Assembly: GCA_001599595.1 (NCBI GenBank)
Contig: BCHH01000015.1
Location: 66,914-130,913, forward strand
Origin: Beverwykella pulmonaria
Lineage: Eukaryota > Ascomycota > Dothideomycetes > Pleosporales > Melanommataceae
Length of the DNA stretch: 64,000 nucleotides
Reading direction: 5' to 3'
Position 1 is the first letter of the stretch. Every line of letters begins with the position of its first letter. The notes below the pieces were generated by a model, which was not told the origin of the DNA, searched no databases, and worked only from the letters and a program-made list of their open reading frames with translations. The translations under genes and the position numbers were made by a program. Shown one piece after another: positions 45,297-56,574 of this stretch.

Positions 45297-46991
45297 GTTA
45301 TTAAGGCGTTTTCCTGCTTCCGGCGAAGCTTAAGTGGCGAATCTTTGAACGTACAGTACAAGAGATCCCTATGGATGGCACATACGGACAGCGCCTCGTT
45401 TGAGGTGCAGCTGAGGTGGCGCGGCCGCCTTCTTGCTCCGCCTCTCCCGTATCAACATAGCAGGAGGATGTTTGTTGGAGGTGACATTTTTGAACGGTTG
45501 GGTTACACGGCACTATCTAACGATGATGGAAGCCCGTGTGTTGTGTGACGCGGATAAAGCCAAGAGGAGACAGAGGGGTGGGTGGAGGGTTGACGGCGAC
45601 TGGAGTAACGACGTACGCTACTAACTACACTATGGTTCTTGCCCTCGAGTGTTACAAGTTTTAGTATTAATACCGGTATTGCAGCGGAAAACCGAATGCT
45701 AGAGTCAGTTTTCGAAAACGGATAGTGGATGCTCAAGCCACCTACGCTTTATTATCAAAAGCAACAAACATACTTTCGCACGCCACCTCTTTATCTGTTT
45801 CCTAGCTTAGCGCAAGATTCCAAGCGAGACGTGACAAGCCTCTCTCCCAAAGCGGGCTCTCCGACTTTCCTAGAAAACAAAACTGATTAGCTCAACTCCT
45901 TCTTTTTTCCTCAAGCGCCCAATGAACCGGTGAGTTGGCCATTTTCTTCGTTTTTCTTGACAACTGAGAAACAACGTCACCAAAGCATGGCCTTGCTTCA
46001 GATCGCTCACAGACCTATTATAGCAATGCTTTCCTTAAGGCTTCATAGAGTGTGCGACTCTGCCTGGATTCGTTCACTTCTCAGAATATAAGCATATTAA
46101 GTCTAGTCGCTTGAGAATTAGTTTTCTTATAAAGCCTAGCTCTGTATGTTAACCCAACCGCGCCATAGTATAAGCTGTGTAATTTGCGTCATCTGCTCCA
46201 ACTCCTCATACTTTCCCGATTACTATAACACTAATGCAATACTGTTTATACTATTGAGCTTTGTCTGGACGCTCTACTCTATGAACAGAGCTGATATCCA
46301 TCTCTCTCGAGCCTTTGCATTAGAGAATAGGAACTCCGTTATTCACCTTTTCAAATCCATCCGGTTGTAATCAGCCGGCTGGAAAATGGCTTGCTTTGCG
46401 ACGTCCGGTGCTTTCCACAGTTGGTCATATTTGCAGTGAGCTTATTTCTCTTACTCAAAGTTTTAAATTTCTTGCTCGAGATCTCCGTCAGTTTAGTCTC
46501 CTAGAGACCGACAATAATGTCTGAGGACAAACCCAGGATATATCGCTCAGTAACTTCAAACACTAAGATGTTAGTGAATCGCTTCATCGCTTCTTTGTAT
46601 TAGGATTTGAGTATAATAGTACTATCACATTATTTGGGCATTAGTGCAGCTCTTCAGTAAATACATTAGTCAAGCAGGGAATAATTTTCTTGTTGGCGTG
46701 GCTGCTGAACCTTCCGGTAAAACAAAAACGGCGCCCCTACAGCTTGCCCATAGACTGGCTTATTAGTTAACAGGCATTTCGGAAAAATGAAAACGTTTCA
46801 GGTCTCACTCTCAGAGACATCATTGGAAGGGAAAGAACTCAGAAAATGCGGCTGTCATACACCGCTACAACGCCACGCTCATCAAAAAGTTGATTCTTCC
46901 AACGCCACCTATTGTTACGACTCACTTTACGTCCTCTATCATTTAACCTCTAAATTGTGACACAACCTGGTCTCTTCATTTCCCATCCACG
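45297..46991. other. Gene-poor tract (about 1.7 kb)
   Basis: No gene recognised. The last few hundred bases are the upstream region of the membrane-protein gene. Confidence 0.45.
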
Positions 46992-49053
46992 ATGTTCACC
47001 CTGAGAAAACCACTGGGGACTCGAGAAGCTCTTACTACTTCGCAGAAAAGCCCAATGAGGCAGGACGAACGCCTCATATACGATTCAACTCACGAGGAGG
47101 AACAGTCAACACGCCGTTTCAAACCTCGAATTACATGGTTCGCATGGACGACAGCAGTCCTTACCGCCATCCTTTTAGCCCTCACCTCTGTTTATGCCTC
47201 GGGTATAACCGTCGCATCACATTTCCGGTTCCTCTACAGCTCTAGTAGCAACGCTATATTCATGCTTAGTGTACTATCCAGCTTCACTGGAGTATTTCTC
47301 AGTGCTACAATCGCCAACACATTCGAAAAAGTGCAGTGGTTATTGGTTTCGCGGCATGAAGGGTTGCGGTTCTCTAAGTTTTTAAGCTTGCAAGCTGGAA
47401 CTGGAATCAAGGGGCTGTTAACGCTAATGATTGGGAAGGGACTAAGGTTGAGGAGCTCAACTCGAGTATGGGCGGTGGTGAGATTGGGGGCGATTGTATT
47501 GGGACCAATTTTGAGGATACTGATTATGAGTAAGCATACTTGTTTCCAGCAATGTTGGTACGTTCTTGATGAAGGTGTCACTAATCTCCCGCGCAGGCAA
47601 CGTGAATACTCAAGAAGTTTTCGATATCCTCAATGAAACACCTACGACTCTTGGATGGGGCATGTCTCTCTTCAACGAATCTCTAGCCAAGAACGTTTCA
47701 TCAATCGCAGACCAAGTAGTCCAAGCTGACCTCGCTATGTTTCTCTCCGAGCCATACCGCACAGTTGACTTAACAACCCCCGAAGAACGATCAATTCCGT
47801 GCAGCCATATACCGGGAAAAGTGAATGAGCAGAATTGCAGACGTGTCTACTATATGCCTGGAGGCATGGACCTTGCAGCCACACGTGAGGCAAAGAAGAT
47901 AGCTGAGGCGGAAATCATACTGGCGCAGAATCAACAGGGCTATATCCTGAATTTTACCGAAGGACCTGGGTTTGGTGAGCAGTGGAGTTTTGAGGCGGAG
48001 AGTGAGTGCAAGGTTTATGGGTTTCCATTTGGGGCATTCCACTTGTGTCTTAAAAACGGGGCGCTTAATACACTTCAAGCCCGTAAGTACTTAAGCCCTC
48101 AATTGCTCTCTAGAACAATAAAAAGAAAGATACTTGCTGAAAGCATCCAAGGCATAGTTCCCTGTCCAGAATCCGTTTCTTCTCAGTCGAACTGCATGAC
48201 GAACGTCACTTGGCCAAGTGCGCCCGGCTGGACTACCTCTCTTACTACTTCCTTCCGCAAGGGTACCGTGGCTTACAGCCTCGCAAATGGCACCATCCTC
48301 ACCCACAGTTTCACTAGCGATCTCGTCCCTGCTCCTGTCTCCGCGACAGCAATGCTTACCGGCTACCGCTCCGCCTTTTCCAACTTCGACAGCCTCACTG
48401 CTGTCCTCGCTGCCTTTGCGGACCCTGAGACCACGAATATGTTCCCGTTATACGTGTACCCGGCTATGGTCTGGGCGAATTTGAAATCAGTTTCAAGCCT
48501 GAGTACTCAAAACCCAGCGATTGCCACCAGGGCACAGGACACACTTCAATGTCTACTAGGAATCATGCTATTCTACTGCCAGCCCTCATTGTTTTCCAGC
48601 ACGCTTTCAATTTATTTGAATACTACTTCGGCGGACTACCAGGGGCAGGCGGAAGAAAAAGATTTCGGAAAATTGAGAGAGTTCGCACAAGAGCTACTGA
48701 AGGTAGCCCCTCCGGACACAAAAGTTAGGCAAGCGGTAAGAAGATACCGGCTTCTGGTAGGAAGAGATACGTTAATAACATATATCGTACTGTCTGGGGC
48801 GGCCCTGTTTGCATGTTTCGCGACGTTAGGGTGGGCTGAGTGGTTGATTAAAAGGGAGATGGTTGCCGTGACAAGCATTGGGCCATTTCCAGCGTGGGAT
48901 GAGCGGGTTAAGTGTGAAATTCAGCGAGGTACTGCTACTGGTGTTGATGAAGGCGGCTGGATTAGCACACGAGTAGATAGAGGTAGCTTTGTGGGGCTAG
49001 CCGAAAACATGAGAATTCTCCTTGCTAAAGATGGAAGAGAGGCGGAGGGGTAG
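46992..49053 (+). CDS. Multi-span fungal membrane protein of unknown function
   Basis: Exons 46992-47529, 47597-48082 and 48152-49053 give 641 aa. Intron 1 is 67 nt (GTAAGC...CGCGCAG). Intron 2 is 69 nt (GTAAGTACTT...CATCCAAG, branch CTGA); it is a multiple of three without stops, so a retained form adds 23 residues. An N-terminal cytosolic tail is followed by three spans (WTTAVLTAILLALTSVYAS, AIFMLSVLSSFTGVFLSATI, LGAIVLGPILRILIM). A large, probably extracellular domain (about 180-560) has scattered Cys and N-x-S/T sites (NETP, NESL, NFTEGP, NVTWPS, NTTS). A last span, TLITYIVLSGAALFACFATL, lies near the C-terminus. The architecture is that of uncharacterised proteins common in filamentous ascomycetes. 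No catalytic motif seen. Confidence 0.75.
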
Positions 49054-49871
49054 GTGAAAAGATCCGCAAGTTGGCAGAAGAGCTTCGGGCGAGGAAGATA
49101 ACCAATAAAGGTTTAGCGGATTGGTTCTTGGGGTATTAGTGAGAACGAAGATCAATAGCGGATACTAAGATAGTAAAGGGGTTGACTTTCTGAAAAGAGT
49201 ATTGTTGTGACGGTGTAAGCCACATGAGCGCGCGACGCGTATGCTTGGCTATATTTAATATCGATCTCTCCATCGTAGGCACTGTTCGGTGCCCAGGGCC
49301 AGGGCCATGGAAAAGCAGATTTCTAGAGGTGGTATGAGCTCAGAGGATCCGTCCAGGAGAGTTAAATGGCAAGAAGGAATCATATCTCTATTAGCCGCGG
49401 GGTTGCTGTTTTTGTTACGTCTTGGAGTTTGAGAAGTTTCTCCTGCAGGGCATCCCAAACCTCACGCTTGAGGCGCGTCTCCTCGAACAATTAGGTGTCG
49501 TTTCTCATACAACTTGCTAACTATTTAGCACTGTTCTGGCTATCTTCGGGTGCTTGCGTACGCCTTTGGGTTCGTGATAGGTATCGAGGTAATGCTGTAG
49601 AAGTATGGCAAAGGCGCTGAGGACTGTCACAACGATAGTATTCGCCGCACGGTGAGGATTGACGTCGGCTATAGTTTATTACAACTATAGGAGACCAGAA
49701 ACTAACAACGGGCAAGTGCAGTAGCTAAGCGCCAAGATAATACACGAAATCTGATTACTACTCCACGTAGCGATACCAGGGAAAACTCGTTGACCGAACA
49801 GCTCGCCATTTTCAACCCCAGAAATCCACTAGGTCAGTAAATCTTGCTCCTAGTCCTGGGATACCGAACAG
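49054..49871. other. Spacer, no gene seen
   Basis: This is the 3' side of the membrane-protein gene and AT-rich sequence leading to LTR-A fragments. Confidence 0.45.
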
Positions 49872-49959
49872 TGCCTTAGTGTAGCATGAAACAGAGCTAA
49901 CTGATCCTATCATTGCACCCACCGCATCTACGATAGTGAAGACTAAGGCCATCATCACA
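49872..49959 (+). mobile_element. LTR-A 3' fragment (about 88 bp)
   Basis: It contains CCTTAGTGTAGCATGAAACA, the TACGATAGTGAAGAC block and the CATCACA end. Confidence 0.7.
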
Positions 49960-50135
49960 CTCGCAACCTCCTGATGTTCATCTCAAAGAAGGAATTTCTC
50001 CATGTCATGGCTGGTTTTGCAGAGCGATTAAGTCATTGCAGAGGTGAGTTAGAGGGTATTAGGCCATCCTGCATAGAGTAGAACGCTCAGAGGGATGTAT
50101 CTTGGGAGACTGGGATCGAAGTTTCAAGCAGTTAC

Positions 50136-50423
50136 TGTGGCGGTGCTGCTCGTTAGCTCGATCACAGGTCATATGAGCACGAGTCAGATGTAATAGTGGC
50201 GCGCACTCAGCTCAAACACTATCTCATCGGCGTGAAGTGTATCAGCCGCACTATGTCCCGATCTTCGGACATGCTCTATCAGCTTGCGCCCGGACGAAAC
50301 CCCGCGGTATATAAGATCGTTCTCCCTGTACCTCTTCTCTCTCTATCTTAGTGTAGCTGAAATAGAGCCAATTTATCCTTGCCACCCACATGCACGATAG
50401 TGAAGACTGTGCTCGTCATCACA
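50136..50423 (+). mobile_element. Solo LTR, LTR-A (288 bp)
   Basis: It starts TGTGGCGGTGCTGCTCGTTA, one change from the TGTGACGG terminus, contains GGTATATAAG as a TATA-like motif and ends CGTCATCACA. The flanking pentamers GTTAC and CTTGC agree at three of five positions, so the target duplication is decayed or absent. It is the second most complete LTR-A copy. Confidence 0.85.
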
Positions 50424-51081
50424 CTTGCTGTAGCTGCCTGTTTTAGAGCCCTAGCAAAGAGGGATTAGCAGTGCTTCATAGCTTAGTAGACCGCATAAGC
50501 ATTATTGTATTAGCCTAGAAAGTAGGTAATATAAATGTAAATGATTAAAATAATAATAATAATAAATGTTCTCTAACGTTACCGGATATAGCTAATAAAC
50601 TCCTTTCTAAACACACTGCTTGTAAGAAGGCAGATTGTGAGAGTAGCATTGGCGGGGAACAGAACAAATAGATGGATCAGGGGTGAATAGTTTTGATTCA
50701 TCAGAGTCGAGATCAGACGAATCCTTGAGGGACTCAGAGGATTCGGAGAGACTATGTATATGTGATATGTCACGTGACCGGTAGACACGCCTCTGAGGTG
50801 CCTCCGCATGAGGCCCTCCGGGAACAGAAGTATCCCTCACACAGATCGCAAGGACTAGTGCCGGGTATACCAAAGAAGTTTTATTCGATTAGGAGCCGTC
50901 TACTACTATGGGAGTCAGCTTTTATTTAGAGGTTGTCTAGCCACTTGGCGTTGAAGTAATTACTTTTTGTGCTTGGGCCAGTAATACTTTCCTGTACCTT
51001 TGATTTCCTGAATTCCTGTAGTGAGGGCTGTTCGTAACAAAAACGTTACTTGGAAGCTTCTCTCCTCGCACTTTTATCACT
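50424..51081. other. Spacer with (AAT)n
   Basis: A short AAT run lies at about 50545-50566. No gene is recognised; this is the 3' side of the receptor-like gene. Confidence 0.45.
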
Positions 51082-52311
51082 CTAATATATCTCCTCCTGC
51101 TCCCTAATATGACCAATCCTTGGCATCTTCCTCGTCTCTTCCTCCAAATGCATCTCTGTGGTGCACCAAATGTCACTATTTTTCCCTTCCTCGCCGTCAT
51201 CCGGCAAAATATTCTCCTCGCTCGCCGCATCAGCACTCCGCATGCTCTTCATCTGGATCCCACTCTGAATCTCGCTCTTGCGGCCGTTGTGCGATACCTT
51301 GATGGGCCTTGACTCGCCATACACATGGCTGTAGCCCTTACCATAGGTCGACTTGGAATGTGTTGAAACGAGACCGAAATGCTCGAGAAAACGTTGGAAA
51401 GGTGAGCGTAGGCAGGGAATGCATGCTGCGATGAAGCCGACCAACTCTTCAATCAACGACCACATGCCTACGCGGATGCCGTCTAGATCCATATCCCCAG
51501 TCTTTCCGAACCGTGCTGCGAAAACCATCTTGAGGATAGATGATACGCCCGCAAAGACACCCAGTGACATGAGCACGCCGATGATGACACGTTCTCTGAG
51601 CGGGCGCTGCACCTTTTTAAGAAACGTGATCGGGAGCAGCGCAACAACAAAGTCGGTAAGGAAGTTGATAGTTGCGACCGCGAACAGGTTCGCGCGGACC
51701 GAATCCGAGCCCCAGCATTTGCCTGGGACCAAGCCAAGCAGGTCCCATTTCTTGTGCAGCGGAATACACTGCGTCAACTGCGCGATCATGTTATACCCGG
51801 TGAACACAAGGACGAAGCCGATCAGTGCCCAACAGAAGCGCCGCCAGAACCTGTCTGTTTGAAGGCGGAGAAGCATGAGGATGACAGAGATTTTGATACT
51901 AGCCATGGACCACGCCCAGACGGGTTGGGCGATCATGACATAGCGTTGCGCGATCTGGGAGTCGGCGAGGGTGAAGGACGAGGCATCGCGGCCGAACATG
52001 TAGGGCATTGCTATTAGCAGGAGAGTCGTGTCCACGACGACGAGAACCTGCGTGCACGATAAGTATGTAAACGCAGTGAGAGTATATAAAAGTGCGCTCA
52101 CATATGCCACCGAAATAACATAGTCGTCTGCTCCTATCCGAAAAACAGGAAATGTTCTTGTCCATATCCTCAAGGTCCAGAGCAGAAAAGCCACAACATT
52201 CAACCCAATCGCAATACCGACAACCGCGCGCGCATTGTCAATTGCCACCGCCGATGGGATGGCAGGAATCAAATTCGGGTCGGGAAGCCCAACGGCAGGA
52301 GCAGCAGCCAT
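51082..52311 (-). CDS. Pth11-like seven-span rhodopsin-domain membrane protein
   Basis: Exons (minus) 52311-52102 and 52047-51082 give 391 aa. The 54-nt intron (GTGAGC...ACGCAG) is a multiple of three without stops; splicing gives the family-like DDYVISVAYVLVVVDTTLLL. Seven hydrophobic segments span about residues 25-280, with the family landmarks RIGADDY after helix 1, a WSMASIKISVILMLLR helix, the TQCIPLHKKWD loop and GKCWG before helix 5, and NFLTDFVVALLPI. A polar C-terminal tail of about 110 residues follows. This matches the fungal rhodopsin-domain (DUF3328-independent, Pth11-related) superfamily of putative G-protein-coupled sensors. It lacks an N-terminal CFEM domain, so it belongs to the non-CFEM subset. 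The ligand is unknown. Confidence 0.85.
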   Translation of the reverse strand: MAAAPAVGLPDPNLIPAIPSAVAIDNARAVVGIAIGLNVVAFLLWTLRIWTRTFPVFRIGADDYVISVAYVSALLYTLTAFTYLSCTQVLVVVDTTLLLIAMPYMFGRDASSFTLADSQIAQRYVMIAQPVWAWSMASIKISVILMLLRLQTDRFWRRFCWALIGFVLVFTGYNMIAQLTQCIPLHKKWDLLGLVPGKCWGSDSVRANLFAVATINFLTDFVVALLPITFLKKVQRPLRERVIIGVLMSLGVFAGVSSILKMVFAARFGKTGDMDLDGIRVGMWSLIEELVGFIAACIPCLRSPFQRFLEHFGLVSTHSKSTYGKGYSHVYGESRPIKVSHNGRKSEIQSGIQMKSMRSADAASEENILPDDGEEGKNSDIWCTTEMHLEEETRKMPRIGHIREQEEIY

Positions 52312-53029
52312 GGTGATAACAAAACAGCTGACAGTACTAAAGAAAAACGAGGAAGCGTCGAACCTGGATCTCCACCGCCTTTATGTTCGACATTTGACAA
52401 TGCCTCCTGAAAATTTCGGCTCTAAATCAAGCATCTCGACATTGGCGAGCGTCCCATTCCCCCTTTAGACTAGGTAATAGCGTGAGATTGTCATTCCCTG
52501 CATGAGATTTTCTTGTATCAAGGTTAGAAATTTTGAACTAAGTCCTGGTGAGGACAACCGCATGGTTTCATGACTGATGGGCACAAGGAGTAGTCGCTTG
52601 GGACCACCAGATCCGAGCACCTTCATCCTAGTAAAAGCCATATCTGTGCAAAGGGCGATGGGTAGGCATGAGAAATGACGTTTGCTGAGACTATAAAGTG
52701 ACAAATAAGTTAGCCTGTCGAGTCAAAATGTTCTAAAGTCACAAACGACCGATGTCATAAACTCTGAACACTGGATTCACGTTATGTTCGAAGGGAAACA
52801 AACACTCGAGCCCAAGGGTAAAAGGTTGATCAGCAAAGGAGAATCGTAAGAATACGGTAAAATAGAATCTCTTGCTGCCTTACTATTTCCTTCATGCCAA
52901 AAATCAAGAGTGGGATACTTCATAGTTTGAGTCTTTGGCGCGTTCAATTACGTAATTACCAAACTGGAGAACGTCATTGTGCTGCAGACTACGCTAACAT
53001 GCTTCTAGAATTGCGCCGTCTGGCACTCG
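52312..53029. other. Spacer, no gene seen
   Basis: This is the upstream region of the receptor-like gene; the remainder has no recognisable feature. Confidence 0.45.
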
Positions 53030-53231
53030 GGGACTGTGGCTGGCAAGCCACTCAGGATCTTCGGCATGCTCCAGAACCTTGCGCAGCGCTCAGGACATTC
53101 CCTCTCTATTTATAGGCGATCTCCCTTTGTACTTCTTCTTCCCTTATGTTAGTGCAGCAGAAATAAAGTCAACCTATCTCATCAACTGCAATCCTACATC
53201 AACGATGGTAAAGACCGAGCCCGTCATCACA
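53030..53231 (+). mobile_element. LTR-A fragment (about 200 bp)
   Basis: It shares GATCTTCGGCATGCTC with the copy at 50136, then CTATTTATAGGCGATCTCCC, TTATGTTAGTGCAGCAGAAA, CAACGATGGTAAAGACCGAG and the CATCACA end. The left boundary is approximate. Confidence 0.7.
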
Positions 53232-53290
53232 AATCCGAACTAAGGAAATCTATCTAACTTCATTCAAGCAGAAGAGTCGAGCCACGAGCA

Positions 53291-53393
53291 TCAGGATGTG
53301 TATTCGGTGTGAAGTATGTACAGCTGATATATATATGACGGACTGATTAGTCAGTGGCACATCCACGCGACGATATAGTATCCTGGGCTTACA
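53291..53393 (-). mobile_element. LTR-B fragment (reverse orientation)
   Basis: It is the reverse complement of LTR-B from its TGTAAGCCC terminus (GGGCTTACA at 53385-53393) to the ACACATCCTGA part. The 3' end of the LTR is missing. Confidence 0.75.
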
Positions 53394-53976
53394 CTTAAAT
53401 ATTCTGAATCTCTGTAATCTGGTTTGCCTTGCTCTGTCGCAATATGTTATGCTCTACTACAGAGCAAGGGGGAACTGAGGACTGCTGATCTATCGTGCTC
53501 CGTTGTACCAAGGCTAGGCCACAGATCGCTTTCCTCGGTTAGGTGAATGATCACCTGCTCTGGTTCCTTCCTATCCTGGGCAGTGTTTCCTGGGGTATCA
53601 AGCGGAGTTATCCGGGACCAGTTTCCTTTGTGCTCCAGGGACCTGTTTTTAGTGCCCGTCTCTCCTTGGGTTATCCTATCTGGGTTGCCTTTCATTCTCG
53701 TACTTTCCTACTGGGGAATTATTTCTCCGGGGATTTCCCCAAGATCTTTTCCCCAATTCTTAGTATTTCCTAGGATTATTGTCCTCTGAACTTCTTCTTC
53801 CTTAGTGGAGTTTGTAATACTAGTGCTTAGTTACTACAGTCGGTAGAGAAAAGCCTCCTAGCATGGATTTCTCGGCCAAAAATCATAAAATCGACTCTTA
53901 TACAATTTCAAGTGATTAGGTCGCACTGAAATATAGACATACCCTGCACAATACACATAGGGGTATCTCTGAGCTT
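53394..53976. other. Spacer, no gene seen
   Basis: No recognised coding or repeat motif. Confidence 0.4.
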
Positions 53977-54190
53977 AGTATTTGGCTCTCCAGCCCTTTA
54001 ATTTTCGTAATGGGTCCAAACGCCTGGGCATAGACTCAATGAGCCTCCGAATCATAAATCAAGCCCAGCCGTGCTAAAACAATCTCTTTATGCCAAGTCT
54101 TTGGCGTAGCTCGAAAAAGTTAGGCTATAGATCTCTTCTCCTAAACAGAGGGTACAGGAGGCCTTCCACTTTTAGGAATCAACTCAAGTG
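53977..54190 (-). pseudogene. Internally deleted Tc1/mariner-type transposase remnant
   Basis: The minus strand keeps an N-terminal piece like IPKSGRPPVPSV-EKRSIA (helix-turn-helix linker of Tc1-like transposases) and, about 30 codons later, the C-terminal tail RRLIESMPRRLDPLRKLKGW. The whole catalytic domain between them is missing, and frameshifts and TAG stops separate the parts. So this is a deletion derivative, and RIP is likely. Confidence 0.6.
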
Positions 54191-54357
54191 TGTAGTGGAG
54201 TACACCTGGTACATTGTCATATTTTCGTGGATGTTTGGGCACAGGACGGACTTGGTTACAAGCTGCCGTGAGCTAAAGGGATATGTGATGGCCCGTGGAA
54301 AACTAAATCATTGCCGATAACAATATTGAACGGCTTACGGTATTGTCGTGATGTGAT

Positions 54358-54531
54358 GAAGTAGATAGAGAGAAAGATGATTGATATTGATTCTACAGAG
54401 GAGCTACCGAAGAGATATCTACAGTCTTACCAGGCACGCTAGGAGCCTGCCAAGATACACAATCGCAAACATAGAGGTGAGCCACATGAGCAAACATCAT
54501 GGTGTCTCATCATGTGACCCACAGGCCGACA
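54358..54531. repeat. Repeat D, copy 2 (about 174 bp)
   Basis: It aligns to 41513-41695 in the same orientation with the same terminal GGCCGACA. It lies 164 bp from the stop codon of the But2-like gene. Confidence 0.8.
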
Positions 54532-54695
54532 GGTATAAATACTGAATGGATACAAACGACATTATCATTGAGAGGGCCGTAAGAGAATCTACCTACTCAA
54601 CAGCAAACGTGACCAAGAGCCAGGCAAAACATCTTTCACTGAAAGGACAATTTAACTTTAAAATCTCTGCCAAAACCCTAAAGATTGATAATACC

Positions 54696-55277
54696 TCAAC
54701 AATTATGCGTCATCCTAAAGCCCACGTTCTTCCATGTATTATCCTTCCAAAAATAAACCCCCCCTCTTTCTGCCTCTGAGGGAATCGTAACCCTGAAACT
54801 CATAGTTGGTGCACACGTTGCCGAATTAATAAAGATTTTTAAATCGTTTTGAATTGGTTGATTTGTCGGTAGCTCCCCTGGCGTGTTCCCAAACAAATAA
54901 GCTGGCTTTGGGGCAGAATTCCAACTCGCACCAGGCTTGATCGAGTCCGTCAACCGATACACATACAACTGGTTCTTCCCGTTATACATGCCGCTAAGGT
55001 AAGGGTAGTCTTTTGGGAAGAAGAGCTCGAGCTGGCAACCCCAAGCGTTGGTAGGGATGTTCGTGAATTGGATAAGAGATTCGACGACGGTGCCATTGGT
55101 CTCCTTCCAGACGAGGAATTGTGGACCGTCGGCACTGGGATAATCCGGTTCTCCCTTGTTTATGGTGCCCTGGTAGGTTGGGTATTCATTTGTGCATTGA
55201 CGGGGAGAGAGAAATGTTGGGATGGCGAGGGAGGGCGCTGCAATGAGGAAGATAGAGAGGAGGAATGATGAATGCAT
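54696..55277 (-). CDS. Secreted But2-type (ubiquitin-3-binding-protein-like) domain protein
   Basis: Single exon, 193 aa. A signal peptide (MHSSFLLSIFLIAAPSLA) is followed by a propeptide-like IPTFLSPRQC. The rest resembles the fungal But2 C-terminal domain: LIQFTNIPTNAWGCQLELFF, a YVYRLTDSIKPGASWNSAP segment, a second Cys pair near the end and a closing GGVYFWKDNTWKNVGF. Despite the family name, secreted members have no demonstrated ubiquitin link and are common in plant- and insect-associated ascomycetes. Four cysteines in the mature part could give two disulphides. Family assignment is by pattern. Confidence 0.75.
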   Translation of the reverse strand: MHSSFLLSIFLIAAPSLAIPTFLSPRQCTNEYPTYQGTINKGEPDYPSADGPQFLVWKETNGTVVESLIQFTNIPTNAWGCQLELFFPKDYPYLSGMYNGKNQLYVYRLTDSIKPGASWNSAPKPAYLFGNTPGELPTNQPIQNDLKIFINSATCAPTMSFRVTIPSEAERGGVYFWKDNTWKNVGFRMTHNC

Positions 55278-56219
55278 TTCCTAAGCTATGATTTAGGAGC
55301 TGTGAAACTTGTATTCTGTTGAAGTGAATGTTCTAAGTTATATGACCATTACTAGGAGTGGAACAGCATACAATTATATATCCATTCGTTCACCACAAAT
55401 GGTGGCGGTCGGTAGTGGAGTGATGCCGTTCTCAGCAGATCATGCTCCCACTGCCGCAGGCAATGATGCGCCAGAAGGATACGGAGGCTGAAGATATTAG
55501 CTAGCACAAATGGTGATATGTCGTGATCTTGAATATCCTTAGAGACTTCTCCAGCAACTTTCAGAAACCTAACAACGTCTCACTGCTACTTTATAAAGTC
55601 CTATAACGTTATTATGTATTTAGTATACTATAACCACTATGTTCGACAGGGTGACTCTTCGTAACTTCAATTTTAGAGTCTCTTCTTTGATATTCTTTGG
55701 TATGACTGAAAGTAAACCTTTCAGCCTGAGAGATACCCTGTGACTCAAAATGTCGTTTTTATCTCGCTCCATCATCTGATTCCGAATGTATCCAAGCGAA
55801 ACGGTTCTTGAGATCGTAATCATAGGATCATCGATACGCATTGTCACGCCGACATGCAGGACAAGTTCTTTCTGTAGGCAGCTGGATAGGGTAGTTCGCA
55901 GCTTTTCCTGAATCGATTTTTTATGTGTTTGGTTATGGCAGGCTAATATAATTCGACGCAACTCTTAGTGGCGAACGTGCTGCAAATAATATTTCTGTTA
56001 CTTATTATAGAATGGGCACGTGGTAGCACAACCAACTTTCCAAGTTTGAGGGCGTGATCATGTGTCGCTAGGTATACCCTGAGGTACTAAATATACATTT
56101 TCTAATTTGAAAATCAACAATTTCTTGAGTGCGTCCAGTAGTTAACCTGGGCAACCTCCTGCCGCGTGTTTGAAATGGCTCCGACCGCTCCCCTGCGATT
56201 TCACCCCGCCCACATTTTG
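55278..56219. other. Spacer with an uncertain 113-codon minus frame
   Basis: A minus-strand frame at 55620-55961 (MRRIILACHNQTHKKSIQEK...) is basic and helical with no family I recognise. It may be a fragment of a larger decayed gene. Otherwise nothing is seen. Confidence 0.35.
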
Positions 56220-56361
56220 GTAGCCCACCATGCCCCACTGTATATAGCAATGATCCCTCTTTATACGTCTTCTCTCTCTATCTTAGCGCAGCTGAGATAA
56301 TGCTAACTTACCTATCCACTGCATCCTGGGTCTAAGATGGTGAAGACTGAGCTTATTGTAT
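56220..56361 (+). mobile_element. LTR-A fragment with decayed 3' end
   Basis: It contains CTGTATATAGCAATGATCCC, CTATCTTAGCGCAGCTGAGA and TAAGATGGTGAAGACTGAGC; the CATCACA terminus has mutated. It is the most diverged LTR-A copy. Confidence 0.65.
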
Positions 56362-56574
56362 AACCCGGCACGAAAGCAGGTGCTTACCTCATAAAATATT
56401 AAACCTGGCTAGCCTACAAAGGGCAAGGCTCGGTGCAAAAGCATTCCGTGGGTAATTCTGCCGCTTTTCAGTAGCTAGTTCAGCCAATGGGAACATCTCG
56501 CTTAGAGGGCGGTGAGAGAACTTCAAAACTTCAACCTCTGCCAAATCGTGAGATTTATCAATTCAACTCACATC

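Noticed and set aside
53543..53789. Two overlapping plus-strand frames of 76-80 codons
   Set aside because: Phe/Leu/Ser-rich translations with no start context, no signal peptide cleavage site and no family match; likely chance.
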